DNA of 64,000 nt from Bacillus sp. ISL-34 (GCF_018613325.1 NZ_JAGGQJ010000017.1:1-64000), one strand, 5' to 3'; counted from the first letter of the stretch, positions 1-9,090 are shown. Translations and numbers: made by a program. The notes: generated by a model not told the origin, from the sequence alone.

Positions 1-406
1 AAGAAGTCAATAGTTATTATTATTTCTTTCAGCAATCAGCCAAAAGCGATGAAGTTTTTCGTTTGTCTTAGTTGGTGCTTATTTATATTAATCCCATTTC
101 ACTTTAAAGTCAACGCTTTTTCTTCATTTCTTATATTTATATCTTGGACCTGTTATTAGCTTGTTCAGTTAATCAACAAGACAGTACTTATAGTTAAGAA
201 TGGCAACCATACACGAAATAGACCTAATAAGTATCTTTATATCCTTTTTTAATGCTTCTTAATGATAATGAAGTTTGGAATATAACCAAGTTGACTTCAC
301 AATTTTTAGTATGCTATTATATAACCAAGTAAAATAATCGGAATAGTTAATTTTATTTATGAACTTTCTTTTAATAAAACTTAGCTAAATTAAAGGAGAT
401 GGGAAT
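1..406. other. Intergenic region upstream of the carboxylesterase
   Basis: No convincing gene is visible here. The stretch is AT-rich. A plausible sigma-A promoter for the esterase is TTGACT at 291-296 with TATTAT at 315-320 (18-base spacer). A ribosome site AAAGGAGATG lies just ahead of the ATG at 407. Confidence 0.5.
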
Positions 407-1165
407 ATGACAGCAGCAATGGTAATACCAGGTGCGGAATCTTTTTTCTTACCCGGCAATTCTATCGGCATTCTTATTTGCCATGGTTTTAACGGAACGC
501 CACAAAGCGTAAGGTATTTAGGTGAAAAGTTCGCTGCCAAAGGCTTTACTGTCTTCGCTCCTCGACTGGCGGGCCACGGAACGGATGAATATGAAATGGA
601 AAGAAGTAATTATCAGGAATGGATACAGGATGTTGAAATGGCTTATGCAAAATTAAAGCGAACTTGCACCCATGTATTCGCCATCGGACAATCAATGGGA
701 GGCGCCCTTGTTCTCGATTTAGCGACCAAAGTGGCTTGTGATGGAATTCTCACCATCAATGCCGCTCTCCAAGTTCCTGAATATGAAATATATCGCAACC
801 AATCGGTTCCACGCTTCGTTCCTGAAGGCAAGCCGGACATAAAAGACAATACAACTAAAGAAATCACATATGACCAAGTTCCATCACAAGCGATTAATCA
901 ATTGCTTGATATAATGGAACATACCAGTCAAAAACTAATAGACGTTTCGTGCCCGATACTTATCTTCCACTCTCCAGAAGATCACGTTGTACCAGACTCG
1001 TGTTCCTATCAGATTTACGATACTGTCATGTCCGGGGATAAGGAGATGGCGCCCCTTGAAAATTCATATCATGTGGCCTCGTTGGATCATGACAAAGACC
1101 TTATCATTGGAAGGTCATATCAATTCATTCAAAGGTTAAGTAAAAGGGTAATAATCGCTTCTTGA
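407..1165 (+). CDS. Carboxylesterase / alpha-beta hydrolase
   Basis: A cytoplasmic serine hydrolase of 252 residues in the Est30-like carboxylesterase family, expected to cleave short-chain esters. The catalytic triad can be read directly: Ser96 in the nucleophile elbow GQSMGG, Asp192 in SPEDHVV and His222 in SYHVAS. The HGFNGTP segment near residue 26 fits the oxyanion hole. No signal peptide is present. The start has a strong ribosome site (AAAGGAGATG). The gene stands alone and ends just before the sigma-B promoter of csbD. Family assignment is firm; the natural substrate is unknown. Confidence 0.85.
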   Translation: MTAAMVIPGAESFFLPGNSIGILICHGFNGTPQSVRYLGEKFAAKGFTVFAPRLAGHGTDEYEMERSNYQEWIQDVEMAYAKLKRTCTHVFAIGQSMGGALVLDLATKVACDGILTINAALQVPEYEIYRNQSVPRFVPEGKPDIKDNTTKEITYDQVPSQAINQLLDIMEHTSQKLIDVSCPILIFHSPEDHVVPDSCSYQIYDTVMSGDKEMAPLENSYHVASLDHDKDLIIGRSYQFIQRLSKRVIIAS

Positions 1166-1188
1166 ACTCCTTTCTCCATATAAATCAG

Positions 1189-1213
1189 GTTTATCCATAT
1201 ACTTCATGGGTAT
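1189..1213 (+). promoter_or_regulatory. Sigma-B promoter of csbD
   Basis: GTTTAT at 1189-1194 and GGGTAT at 1208-1213 are separated by 13 bases. This matches the sigma-B consensus GTTTAA-N12-14-GGGTAT closely. It lies 33 bases ahead of the CsbD start codon, and csbD is a classical sigma-B target in B. subtilis. Confidence 0.85.
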
Positions 1214-1245
1214 ATACAGTATATAAAGAAAAAGGAGGTAACATA

Positions 1246-1416
1246 ATGAGCGGTTTATCAGACAAAATAAAAAGTACTGTGAATAAAGTTAAAGGTGAAA
1301 CGAAAGACCAAGTCGGAAACGCGAAAAATGATCCTCACTTACAAGCAGAAGGTAAAGTCGATAAATTAAAAGGCAATCTCCAAGATGGCGTTAGTAAATT
1401 GAAAAATGACCGTTAA
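1246..1416 (+). CDS. csbD: CsbD family general stress protein
   Basis: A small hydrophilic protein of 56 residues with the CsbD-like pattern: an N-terminal KIKSTVNKVKGETKDQVG stretch followed by a second amphipathic repeat (AEGKVDKLKGNLQDG). An upstream in-frame start at 1162 is rejected because it precedes the promoter, and AAAGGAGGT lies correctly before the ATG at 1246. Biochemical function is unknown for the family; it is a stress-induced marker in bacilli. The sigma-B promoter immediately upstream supports the assignment. A long inverted repeat follows at 1496-1526. Confidence 0.85.
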   Translation: MSGLSDKIKSTVNKVKGETKDQVGNAKNDPHLQAEGKVDKLKGNLQDGVSKLKNDR

Positions 1417-1495
1417 TGGCAAATAGCCGAATACATGATTCACTCTCTTAACGAACATTCTCATTTCACATAAAAGTGATCCCCCCTTTTATAGA

Positions 1496-1526
1496 GAAGA
1501 GGCGGCAGATAATCTGCCGCCTCTTC
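1496..1526. terminator. Bidirectional hairpin between csbD and rsbY
   Basis: A perfect 15-base-pair stem (GAAGAGGCGGCAGAT against ATCTGCCGCCTCTTC) with a one-base loop separates the convergent csbD and rsbY genes. Flanking T-tracts are weak on both sides, so termination efficiency is uncertain. Confidence 0.65.
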
Positions 1527-1531
1527 CTTCT

Positions 1532-2674
1532 TCAATTTGCTTGAATAACAACAACACACATATCATCAGGTTGATCTTGCTGCATTTCCGGGGACATCAA
1601 AAAATCGATAGGGGGAGATTCTTTACAATCAAACCATCTCGTCGAGACCGCTTCTTTTATTTGGTCGAGTCCTTCCGTCCCTTCTCGATCTATCGCTTCC
1701 ATGACTCCATCCGTAAATAGCATAAGCTGAATCTTCTCTTCATAATGAATGACGGACTTCTCTATTTTCATCTCGGTGAAGAACCCAACAGGACATGTCC
1801 CTTTTGAAAGTGACGCCACTTTTCCATCGTCCATTAAAGCAAATCCCGGAGGATGTCCGGCATTCACATATTCCACTGTCTTTTGCTCTGTATCAATGAC
1901 CATATAAATTGCGGTAAAATAATAATGCACTGGATTATCTTCTTTATTAAGGGTACTCATCCAGCGATTCATTTCGTTTATCACTGCCACTGGATCCGTA
2001 TGTATCCTGATGGCATCCCTCAATACGGAGGAAATGAACATGCACACAAGTGAGGCGGAAATGCCATGCCCCATCATATCCAGCAGGATGATCCCATACC
2101 GACTTTCATCGATGCGGTGCCAATAATACATATCCCCTGCCAATTTATTCGCAGGTAAGTATGATGCCCTTATGGTTAAGTGGTCATTTATAATGGGTTC
2201 ACTTAATAAACCGCTTTGAACCTGCATGGAAAGATCCAATTCATTGCGGATTTTTTCATCCTGCATTTTATGCCAATCTTTTTCATATTTAAGTCTTAAC
2301 CCCACGCGAATCCTCGCAAGTAAATCTATTTTATTGATAGGCTTCATTATATAATCAATTCCGCCAACATCAAGTGCCTCGGCGACCTTGTTTGAATCTT
2401 CAAGGGCGGTCACAAAAATGACGGGTATATCTCTAAGGTGAGGAATACTTTGAAGTCTCCTGCACGCCTCTATCCCATCGATCTCCGGCATCATGATATC
2501 AAGCAGAATGATATCAACTGAAGTCTCTTTAGGTTGCGGACTATCCACCTGTAAATATTCAAACATCTCAACAGCTGAAGTTAATGATAGAAAATCCGTA
2601 TAGCCAGCTCGTTTTAGAATTTTCTCTATAACGAAAAGGTTAACCTGGTTATCATCTACGATTAAAATCGTCAT
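1532..2674 (-). CDS. rsbY: Response regulator with PP2C phosphatase domain (RsbY-like)
   Basis: A cytoplasmic protein of 380 residues. An N-terminal receiver domain (about 1-125) carries phospho-acceptor Asp59 in LLDIMMP and a conserved KP loop. A SpoIIE/RsbU-type PP2C serine phosphatase domain follows (about 180-380), with metal ligands in LAGDMYYW, DMMGHG and PDDMCVV. In B. cereus this architecture is RsbY, which dephosphorylates RsbV to release sigma-B. The ATG at 2674 is preferred over the upstream in-frame start because AAGGGG lies before it. It has its own sigma-B promoter, giving positive feedback, and lies beside the matching methyltransferase and hybrid kinase. rsbV, rsbW and sigB are not in the window. 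Confidence 0.8.
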   Translation of the reverse strand: MTILIVDDNQVNLFVIEKILKRAGYTDFLSLTSAVEMFEYLQVDSPQPKETSVDIILLDIMMPEIDGIEACRRLQSIPHLRDIPVIFVTALEDSNKVAEALDVGGIDYIMKPINKIDLLARIRVGLRLKYEKDWHKMQDEKIRNELDLSMQVQSGLLSEPIINDHLTIRASYLPANKLAGDMYYWHRIDESRYGIILLDMMGHGISASLVCMFISSVLRDAIRIHTDPVAVINEMNRWMSTLNKEDNPVHYYFTAIYMVIDTEQKTVEYVNAGHPPGFALMDDGKVASLSKGTCPVGFFTEMKIEKSVIHYEEKIQLMLFTDGVMEAIDREGTEGLDQIKEAVSTRWFDCKESPPIDFLMSPEMQQDQPDDMCVVVIQAN

Positions 2675-2850
2675 TCTTTCATTCCCCTTTTGGCTTATAT
2701 CGAGCGGCAACATTTATCTTTTTATATGGATCAGTACTTTCATAAAGCTCCCTTAATAGGGATTTTTCTATTATATTATAACGAAGTTCAGTCTCTTTTA
2801 ATAATAATAAACCACGATAGTGATGCTACATGGAGACCAACTCATTATTT

Positions 2851-2876
2851 ATACCCCTTCTTCCGATACCTCAAAC
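2851..2876 (-). promoter_or_regulatory. Sigma-B promoter of rsbY
   Basis: Read on the minus strand, GTTTGA (2876-2871) and GGGTAT (2856-2851) are separated by 14 bases, matching the sigma-B consensus. It lies about 180 bases ahead of the rsbY ATG and downstream of the rsbM terminator, so rsbY can be transcribed apart from rsbK-rsbM. Confidence 0.8.
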
Positions 2877-2916
2877 ATAGAAATGAAAAAAAAAACGAAA
2901 AATAATACACTAAATT

Positions 2917-2956
2917 AAAAAGAAAGAGTCCGCTTATATGCGAACTCTTTCTTTTT
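2917..2956 (-). terminator. Terminator after rsbM
   Basis: An inverted repeat with arms AAAGAAAGAGT and ACTCTTTCTTT around a CGC/GCG inner pair overlaps the rsbM stop codon. It separates rsbM from the rsbY promoter. Confidence 0.7.
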
Positions 2957-3788
2957 ACAATTTCCGATAAATTCGTTCCTTTGAGTCAAAGTCCTCATAA
3001 TCTTCCGAAAAGGATGATGTATGAAGTGTTTCCTTGCTGCCGACCGCAAGGAAGCCGTCTTTACAAAGACTGTCATAAAACAACTGATTAACATAGGTCT
3101 GTAATTCACTGGTAAAGTAAATCATCACATTCCGGCACATGATGATATGAAACTCATTGAACGAACCATCAGTAACTAAATTATGCTGGAAAAACACAAT
3201 GTTTTTAAGGAGATTCGGGTCAAGATAAGCATTTTGATAATCGGTTGTATAATACTCCGAAAATTCCTGGTTGCCACCAGCTTGCAAATAGTTTTTCGTA
3301 TAAGACTGCATTCTATTTAAAGGTAATATTCCCTTTTCCGCATGACGGAGGATTTCATCATTCATATCAGTGGCATAAATCCTCGCCTTATCATAAAGTC
3401 CTTCTTCCTTGAGGATGATCGCCATGGAAAAGGCTTCTTCACCGGTCGAACATCCCGCATGCCAAATTCTGATTTCAGGAAGTTTTTTCAGGAGCGGCAC
3501 AATATTTAAACGAAAGGATTTAAAGAAATCCGGATCGCGAAACATTTCAGTGACATTTATTGAAAAATCTTTCAAAAGCTTTTCAACATACCCTTTTTCA
3601 TATAAAACCATTTCAATCATTCCGCTAATCCTGCGAACATGGTCCAGTCTCATTCTATTTTCAACTCTTCTTTTTATTGAAGAACGCATATATTTGCGAA
3701 AGTCAAAGCCAGAAACGGAATATATGGCCTCTAACAATAATTCGATTTCTAAATCTTCTCTTTCCTCAATCGTTAAAGTATCCTTCAT
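2955..3788 (-). CDS. rsbM: CheR-type SAM-dependent methyltransferase (RsbM-like)
   Basis: A protein of 277 residues in the CheR family: an N-terminal helical domain (about 1-80) and a SAM-binding domain with HAGCSTGEEAFS near residue 108 and the CRNVMIYF motif near residue 217. No receptor-modification cheB and no flagellar genes lie nearby. Its partner is most likely the adjacent hybrid kinase. In B. cereus, RsbM methylates RsbK on glutamate and damps sigma-B activation. It starts 32 bases after the kinase gene with ribosome site AAGGAAGG and is probably cotranscribed with it. CheR membership is firm; the Rsb role rests on gene order. Confidence 0.8.
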   Translation of the reverse strand: MKDTLTIEEREDLEIELLLEAIYSVSGFDFRKYMRSSIKRRVENRMRLDHVRRISGMIEMVLYEKGYVEKLLKDFSINVTEMFRDPDFFKSFRLNIVPLLKKLPEIRIWHAGCSTGEEAFSMAIILKEEGLYDKARIYATDMNDEILRHAEKGILPLNRMQSYTKNYLQAGGNQEFSEYYTTDYQNAYLDPNLLKNIVFFQHNLVTDGSFNEFHIIMCRNVMIYFTSELQTYVNQLFYDSLCKDGFLAVGSKETLHTSSFSEDYEDFDSKERIYRKL

Positions 3789-3820
3789 GCAAAACCTTCC
3801 TTACCCGTACTATCTATCAA

Positions 3821-6622
3821 TCAATTAGTCAGCCATACTCTTAGGACGGATAGCAGCTGATCCAATTTTAACGGCTTGCTGACATAATCGGAAGCGCCGG
3901 CCTTCAGGCATTTTTCCCTATCGCCTTTCATCGCTTTCGCAGTTAACGCGATGATTGGAAGATCCTCGAACTTACTTTGCTCGCGAATCCTGGTCATCGT
4001 TTCGTAACCGTCCATGCCTGGCATCATGATATCCATCAAAATAACATCTATATCGTTTCCTTTTTCAAGGAGCTCCAAACATTCAAAGCCGTTTTCAGCT
4101 GTAAGGATTTCCATCCCCTCATGCTTCAGCGCATTTTTCAGAGCAAATATATTACGGTGATCATCATCGACGACCAGTACTGTTTTATTACAGAATGGTT
4201 TGGCCTTCTCCCGATCTTCTTCATCCATTATAACTACATCCTGTTCTCCCTGACCGTCAAAAGGCGCGGCAGAATCATCGTGGTTGGCTGCTGCCACTTC
4301 TGGAGAAGCAGCTATTGCTTCGCCGACATTTTTGAAGCCCTCTGGCATGCTTGGAATAAAGAAAGTAAAGGTACTGCCTTGCCCTTCCTCACTATCTACA
4401 ATGACCCAGCCTCCCAGAAGTTTGGCAAACTCCCGGCAAATCGATAGCCCTAGTCCTGTACCGCCATATTTTCTCATTGTAGCTCCGTCACCTTGCTGGA
4501 ACGCTTCAAAGATAAGCTTTTGCTTCTCTTTTGAAATTCCGATGCCCGTATCCGTCACCTTAATTTCAACCCAATTGCTAGCTCCTTTTGTCTGTATCCA
4601 TTGTGCTACATTTTCTTCATCAGCTTTTTTGATTTGTACAGTCACAGAGCCTTTTTCCGTGAATTTAAATGCATTGGATAACAGGTTTTTCAAAATTTGC
4701 TGGAAGCGCTGTTCATCCGTAAAGAAAATATCCGGAACGTTTTTACTTTTTTCTATTATAAAGTCAATGTTCTTTTTCTTCGCTACGTGATCGAAGTTAC
4801 GGTGCAATAACTCAGGAAGTTCACTCAAATTCATTTCGTCAAAGACCACTTCAAGCTTTCCGACTTCAACTTTGGATAAATCCAAAATGTCATTGATCAA
4901 CGTTAATAAGTCTTGGCCTGATGAATTAATGACACGAGCGAATTCCTGTTGCTCTTCATTTAATTTACTATCATTCGGATCTGAAAGCATTTCTGATAAA
5001 ATCAGGATACTATTGAGCGGTGTCCGCAATTCATGGGACATATTTGCCATGAACTCTGATTTATATTTGGAACTTAACTTCAATTCTTCCGCTTGTTTTT
5101 CAAGATTCAGTTTAGCGACTTGAAGCTCTTTCGATTTTTCTTCCGTTTCACGATTTCTCTCTTCTAATTGTTCATTGATCATTCGCAACTCTTCAGCCTG
5201 TGTTTGCAGTTCCTCCGATTGGGCTTGCATTTCCTCAGACTGTGATTGCAATTCTTCTGATTGAGCCTGTAACTCTTCGGTCTGTGCCTGAGATTCTTTC
5301 AATAAACGTTCTATTTCCATCCGGCCCTCTACATTATTAATCGTGATGCCCAGAGTATCAAGAACCTGGTTCAGGAAAGTTTTTTGCAGCTTCGTAAAGG
5401 TCTCCAAACTTGCCAGTTCAACCATCGCCACCACTTCATCCTCAAAAACGACCGGCGCAATGACAATGCTTTTCGGGTTTACTTCCCCTAATCCTGTCGT
5501 AACCAATTGAAAATCTTCAGGGATATCTTCAATGACTTTCGATTCCTTTTCAAGGGCGCATTGTCCGATCAAACCTTCGCCAAGACGGAATTCACGTCTG
5601 CCTGAATCTTCGCCATCTCCCGCAAAGCTGGCAAGCTTCACAAAACGCATATCCACGCCCTCGCCCCGTTTGACGTAAAAAGCTCCAATTGAAGCTCCCA
5701 TCATCGGTGCAAGTCTTGTAATGAACCGGTCTGCCAGAACTTCCACATCAACAATGCGCTGATACATTGTAGCTATATCTGCAACACGGGTCTGGATCCA
5801 GTTCTGTTCACTGATCTTTTCGGTGAATTCTTTCTCTTTTTGATTATAGATTTCAAGCGAGTCCGCCATATCGTTGAACGATCTTGCTATATCGCCAATT
5901 TCATCAGTAGTCCGAACCGGAACTCTTGGTATGACCGATAAATTTTTATAATCGATATTTTTGATGACCTTCGTAATCGATTGCAGATCTTTCGATGTAC
6001 CGCGGATCATCCAAACAACCGTTACCGAAATAACCAAAATGCTGAGAATAACAGCGAAAATTACAAAACCGATCATATCTTCATAGGTTTGTTTTGTATT
6101 GCTTAATGTATCTTTCATGACACCTTCTTGGTAATCCTTAAAGTCATCCATCGTACTGATGACTTTCGTTCGTTTTTCCCTTTGGTCCTCCATCAGGCTA
6201 GAGAGGTCATCCGAAGAGTTTCCCGATTTTATCTTTTGGATGATCTCAGCCTCCGTTATGGAGTAAGAAGCATATTGAGTCTCGAACTCTTTCAATAATT
6301 GCTTTGCTTTCGCCTTACTTAACGAACCTGATAACCCGGCAATTTTTGATTCAATCAAACTATGATTCTCGTTGATGATTTCGAGGCTCCCTGCTCTTTC
6401 TTCTTTGTTTGCATCATTAGCTGCAAACAGGATCTCACGGTCCGACCTGGAAAAAAGCTGACGGATTTCCATCGAAGCTGATACTTTTTCATAGCGATTT
6501 TCAACTATTTCAGTCATACTGCTCTTTAAATTATTAAGCGTAACCATCATGAAAGAAAGTAAAATAGCCAAGAAAAGCAAGATCAAACCAAATCCCAACA
6601 TTTGCTTCTTCTTAAAACCCAT
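3821..6622 (-). CDS. rsbK: Hybrid sensor histidine kinase (RsbK-like)
   Basis: A membrane-bound kinase of 933 residues. In order: a TM helix (about 10-30), an extracytoplasmic helical sensor of about 150 residues (CHASE3/4HB type), a second TM (about 185-207), HAMP, a GAF domain (about 290-430), a glutamine/glutamate-rich heptad coiled coil (about 445-515), HisKA with His530 in MSHELRTP, an HATPase domain (TDTGIGI, GGTGLGLS) and a C-terminal receiver with Asp864 in LMDIMMP. The architecture matches B. cereus RsbK, which signals to RsbY. The ATG at 6622 is chosen over a TTG six codons upstream because the only ribosome-site-like sequence lies between them. It is the first gene of a kinase-methyltransferase pair. 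Confidence 0.8.
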   Translation of the reverse strand: MGFKKKQMLGFGLILLFLAILLSFMMVTLNNLKSSMTEIVENRYEKVSASMEIRQLFSRSDREILFAANDANKEERAGSLEIINENHSLIESKIAGLSGSLSKAKAKQLLKEFETQYASYSITEAEIIQKIKSGNSSDDLSSLMEDQREKRTKVISTMDDFKDYQEGVMKDTLSNTKQTYEDMIGFVIFAVILSILVISVTVVWMIRGTSKDLQSITKVIKNIDYKNLSVIPRVPVRTTDEIGDIARSFNDMADSLEIYNQKEKEFTEKISEQNWIQTRVADIATMYQRIVDVEVLADRFITRLAPMMGASIGAFYVKRGEGVDMRFVKLASFAGDGEDSGRREFRLGEGLIGQCALEKESKVIEDIPEDFQLVTTGLGEVNPKSIVIAPVVFEDEVVAMVELASLETFTKLQKTFLNQVLDTLGITINNVEGRMEIERLLKESQAQTEELQAQSEELQSQSEEMQAQSEELQTQAEELRMINEQLEERNRETEEKSKELQVAKLNLEKQAEELKLSSKYKSEFMANMSHELRTPLNSILILSEMLSDPNDSKLNEEQQEFARVINSSGQDLLTLINDILDLSKVEVGKLEVVFDEMNLSELPELLHRNFDHVAKKKNIDFIIEKSKNVPDIFFTDEQRFQQILKNLLSNAFKFTEKGSVTVQIKKADEENVAQWIQTKGASNWVEIKVTDTGIGISKEKQKLIFEAFQQGDGATMRKYGGTGLGLSICREFAKLLGGWVIVDSEEGQGSTFTFFIPSMPEGFKNVGEAIAASPEVAAANHDDSAAPFDGQGEQDVVIMDEEDREKAKPFCNKTVLVVDDDHRNIFALKNALKHEGMEILTAENGFECLELLEKGNDIDVILMDIMMPGMDGYETMTRIREQSKFEDLPIIALTAKAMKGDREKCLKAGASDYVSKPLKLDQLLSVLRVWLTN

Positions 6623-6688
6623 TTTTCCGCCCACCTTCAATACTTATTTATACCAGCCCGAAAAAAAGCGGCTTTGCAAAATAAATCT

Positions 6689-6708
6689 TAATACTATCAT
6701 TAGTATTA
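6689..6708. promoter_or_regulatory. Palindrome in the rsbK upstream region
   Basis: TAATACTA and TAGTATTA form a perfect 8-base inverted repeat around a 4-base centre, about 70 bases upstream of the rsbK start. It could be a regulator site or an RNA hairpin. No regulator can be assigned. Confidence 0.35.
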
Positions 6709-6910
6709 CTTTTGAAGAATTTTCACTTATATTCTTTGAAACTTTAAAATGATATATAGATAGATTCATTGCTCAGAGTCATTTTAACATTTTCCAAGCA
6801 AAAATTGTTATCTACTGTGTTATTTTAAATGAATTCATTTTCCAATTAAGTAACAGTCTGCCTTGAACATTGTTATAAGTGCCATCGTTCGAAGCGAGGA
6901 ACATTAAAAA

Positions 6911-6932
6911 GCCGAAAGTTTCCACTTTCGGC
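6911..6932 (-). terminator. Terminator of the CorC-family gene
   Basis: Stem GCCGAAAGT / ACTTTCGGC with a 4-base loop, followed on the minus strand by TTTTTAAT. Confidence 0.85.
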
Positions 6933-6949
6933 CCTTGTTGTAATCCTGT

Positions 6950-8266
6950 TTATTTAATCTTCTTCACTTCAACATATAAAATATGGTGACCGTCCATTTC
7001 CTTTACAGTAAATTCATATCCGGCGTATTCGATTTTATCCCCGACAGCAATCTCAAATCTGCCTGTCAGGAACCATCCACCCAATGTATCGATATCTTCC
7101 TCCGGCAAATCGATCGCAAGGGTATCATTGACATCTTCAACCAATGTTTTTGCGTCGAATACATAGTGCCCTTCATCAATCTTTTGAATGAGCGGACGTT
7201 CATCCTGGTCAAATTCATCACGGATTTCCCCGACGATCTCTTCAAGGATGTCTTCAACCGTAACAAGACCCGCAGTTCCGCCATATTCATCAGTCAATAC
7301 TGCCATATGGATCCGTTCCTTCTGCATTTTCAGCAGCAGATCATGAATGGCGATCGTTTCAAGAACACGGATAATGGGTGTTACAAAGGAATCCACCGTC
7401 AAAGCTGTTACATTATCTTCTGTAATCGTCGCTGTATAAAGCCGCTTGATATTGACCATTCCCACGACATTATCTTTATCACCGTCTATGACCGGATATC
7501 TCGTGTATTGTTCTTCCTGAATCAGTTCAACAACTTCCAATAATGGCATGCCCTTTTCGATAACAGTCATTTCCGTACGCGGAACCATGATTTCATTGGC
7601 AATACGCTCATCAAATTCAAATATCTGATTAACATATTTGTATTCGGATTGGTTGATCTCACCGCTTTTATAGCTTTCCGATAAAATGATGCGCAGCTCT
7701 TCTTCAGAATGGGCCATTTCGGACTCAGACGCAGGCTTTAAACCGAACATGCCCGTCAGGAGTCGCGCTGAACCATTCAGTAACCAAATGAATGGGTACA
7801 AAATGCGGTAAAAGAGAATTAACGGCTTTGAAAAAAGCAAGGTTACCTCTTCTGCCTTTTGAATCGCAACCGTTTTCGGTGCCAGTTCGCCCACTACAAC
7901 ATGAAGGAATGTTACAGAACCGAAGGCGATCAGGAACGAGATGATGTGACTTACAGACTCTTCTAATCCCCATTTAGTGAACAATGGTTTTAAGATCGCC
8001 TCGACCGTCGGTTCACCCAACACCCCTAAACCTAAGGCGGTTACCGTAATCCCCAATTGACAGGCAGATAAGTACTCATCGATATGTGATGTCACTTTCT
8101 TGGCTGCAAGGGCATTTCTATGCCCTTCTTCAATCAACTGATTGATTCGGGAACTTCTGACTTTCACGATTGCAAATTCCGATGCAACGAAAAATGCGGT
8201 TAATGCTATTAATACAGCTACTGCTAATAATTTTATAAAAATCTCCAATATGTGTGGGTTCGCCAT
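6950..8266 (-). CDS. CNNM/CorC-family membrane transporter (HlyC/CorC, MpfA/YhdP-like)
   Basis: A membrane protein of 438 residues with an N-terminal DUF21/CNNM domain containing about four TM segments (1-180), a pair of CBS domains (about 210-335, including the MVPRTEM and RYPVIDG motifs) and a C-terminal CorC_HlyC domain (about 350-438). Family members such as B. subtilis MpfA export magnesium, and some are annotated as hemolysins without evidence of cytolysis. An upstream MerR gene on the same strand recalls the B. subtilis yhdP-yhdQ neighbourhood. The length is normal. Ion specificity cannot be read from the sequence. Confidence 0.8.
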   Translation of the reverse strand: MANPHILEIFIKLLAVAVLIALTAFFVASEFAIVKVRSSRINQLIEEGHRNALAAKKVTSHIDEYLSACQLGITVTALGLGVLGEPTVEAILKPLFTKWGLEESVSHIISFLIAFGSVTFLHVVVGELAPKTVAIQKAEEVTLLFSKPLILFYRILYPFIWLLNGSARLLTGMFGLKPASESEMAHSEEELRIILSESYKSGEINQSEYKYVNQIFEFDERIANEIMVPRTEMTVIEKGMPLLEVVELIQEEQYTRYPVIDGDKDNVVGMVNIKRLYTATITEDNVTALTVDSFVTPIIRVLETIAIHDLLLKMQKERIHMAVLTDEYGGTAGLVTVEDILEEIVGEIRDEFDQDERPLIQKIDEGHYVFDAKTLVEDVNDTLAIDLPEEDIDTLGGWFLTGRFEIAVGDKIEYAGYEFTVKEMDGHHILYVEVKKIK

Positions 8267-8272
8267 ATTATG

Positions 8273-8414
8273 CCTATCCTTATTACCTTCGGATTAGACA
8301 TGTACGGCTTAATCCCAAGCACCTCCTGTATAAATGGTTATTTTCGTTTCAAAAAGCGATTTTTGCCTTATCAAAACCATTTAGCCTATATCGTTAATAT
8401 GCACCTTTGTGCAT
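8273..8414 (-). promoter_or_regulatory. Structured leader of the CorC-family gene
   Basis: Between the MerR stop and the transporter start lie a 6-bp hairpin (ATGCAC/GTGCAT, 8399-8414) and, on the minus strand, AGGAGGTGC followed by a TTG-initiated 11-codon frame ([11 protein letters not shown]). A GGATTA/TAATCC stem overlaps that frame. It may be a leader peptide or untranslated structure. It does not resemble the M-box. Confidence 0.3.
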
Positions 8415-8437
8415 AAAACTATAGGGATAAATTTTAA

Positions 8438-8869
8438 TCATACCAGCAACACTAGTAATGATTCGATCAAGGCCATGCTTTCGCGGGATATCTGTTTTTT
8501 TAGAAGGAACTCACTTTTTCCGTCCTTTTCAATCAAGCTGATGAATTCCTGGAGTTCCTCGTTTAGGCCATCCATTTTATTCTTGAGTTGAAGACCTTTT
8601 TCCTCAATTGCTGATGCGGCTTCCTTATCCTTTTTAAGTAATTCTTTAATATCTTCCAATGAAAGGTTTTCTCTTTTGTATCCCTCGATACGACGAAGCC
8701 TTTCAAGTTCACCGACTGAATAATAACGGTAATTAGAGGCGGAACGTTCTGCTTTAAGCAAGCCCAGGTTTGTATAATAATCTACAGTTCGTTTCGTAAC
8801 ATTCGCCATTTCCGCCAATTCGCCAATTTTTAAAGTCTCGTTCCCATTATAACCCCTCCTAACCGTCAC
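8438..8869 (-). CDS. MerR-family transcriptional regulator
   Basis: An N-terminal MerR winged-helix domain (LKIGELAEMANVTKRTVDYY) is followed by a long dimerisation helix and an amphipathic tail; about 143 residues from a GTG start. The protein has no cysteine, so it is unlikely to be a metal sensor of the CueR/ZntR type. It lies upstream of the CorC-family gene, probably in one unit. The start is uncertain: the well-placed AGGAGGGG serves an ATG at 8847 in another frame that ends after five codons, and no standard in-frame start follows the ribosome site. Confidence 0.7.
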   Translation of the reverse strand: MTVRRGYNGNETLKIGELAEMANVTKRTVDYYTNLGLLKAERSASNYRYYSVGELERLRRIEGYKRENLSLEDIKELLKKDKEAASAIEEKGLQLKNKMDGLNEELQEFISLIEKDGKSEFLLKKQISRESMALIESLLVLLV

Positions 8870-8997
8870 GTGATGGTTTGACTAACTGAAAGTATGTCTT
8901 TTCCTCCATGACGTTTTATTCTATTCCATAATCGTACATTATTTTAATGTAAATGAAAAATATTTATTATCCTCTTTACCCTTCATTGGAAAAACAA

Positions 8998-9024
8998 AAA
9001 CCGATTAATTTGATTAATCGGTTT
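8998..9024 (-). terminator. Distal copy of a duplicated terminator
   Basis: AAACCGATTAAT / ATTAATCGGTTT hairpin followed on the minus strand by TTTTTGTTTTT. It is nearly identical to the hairpin at 9270-9294, which is closer to the zinc-ribbon gene. The two copies bracket repeat elements. Confidence 0.75.
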
Positions 9025-9063
9025 CAGACTGTAGTCAAACTCGATAAAAATAAAGTTTGTCTC
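9025..9063. repeat. TAGACAAA-type hairpin element, copy A
   Basis: A degenerate copy of the short element found at 17020-17062, 22823-22868 and 33789-33826: CAGACTGTAGTCAAACTCG followed by a spacer and AAGTTTGTCTC. It directly abuts a terminator stem. Confidence 0.7.
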
Positions 9064-9090
9064 AATTTTTATGAGGGTTTATAAAACCTC

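Noticed and set aside
8273-8414. M-box magnesium riboswitch
   Set aside because: The conserved M-box core sequences are not present.
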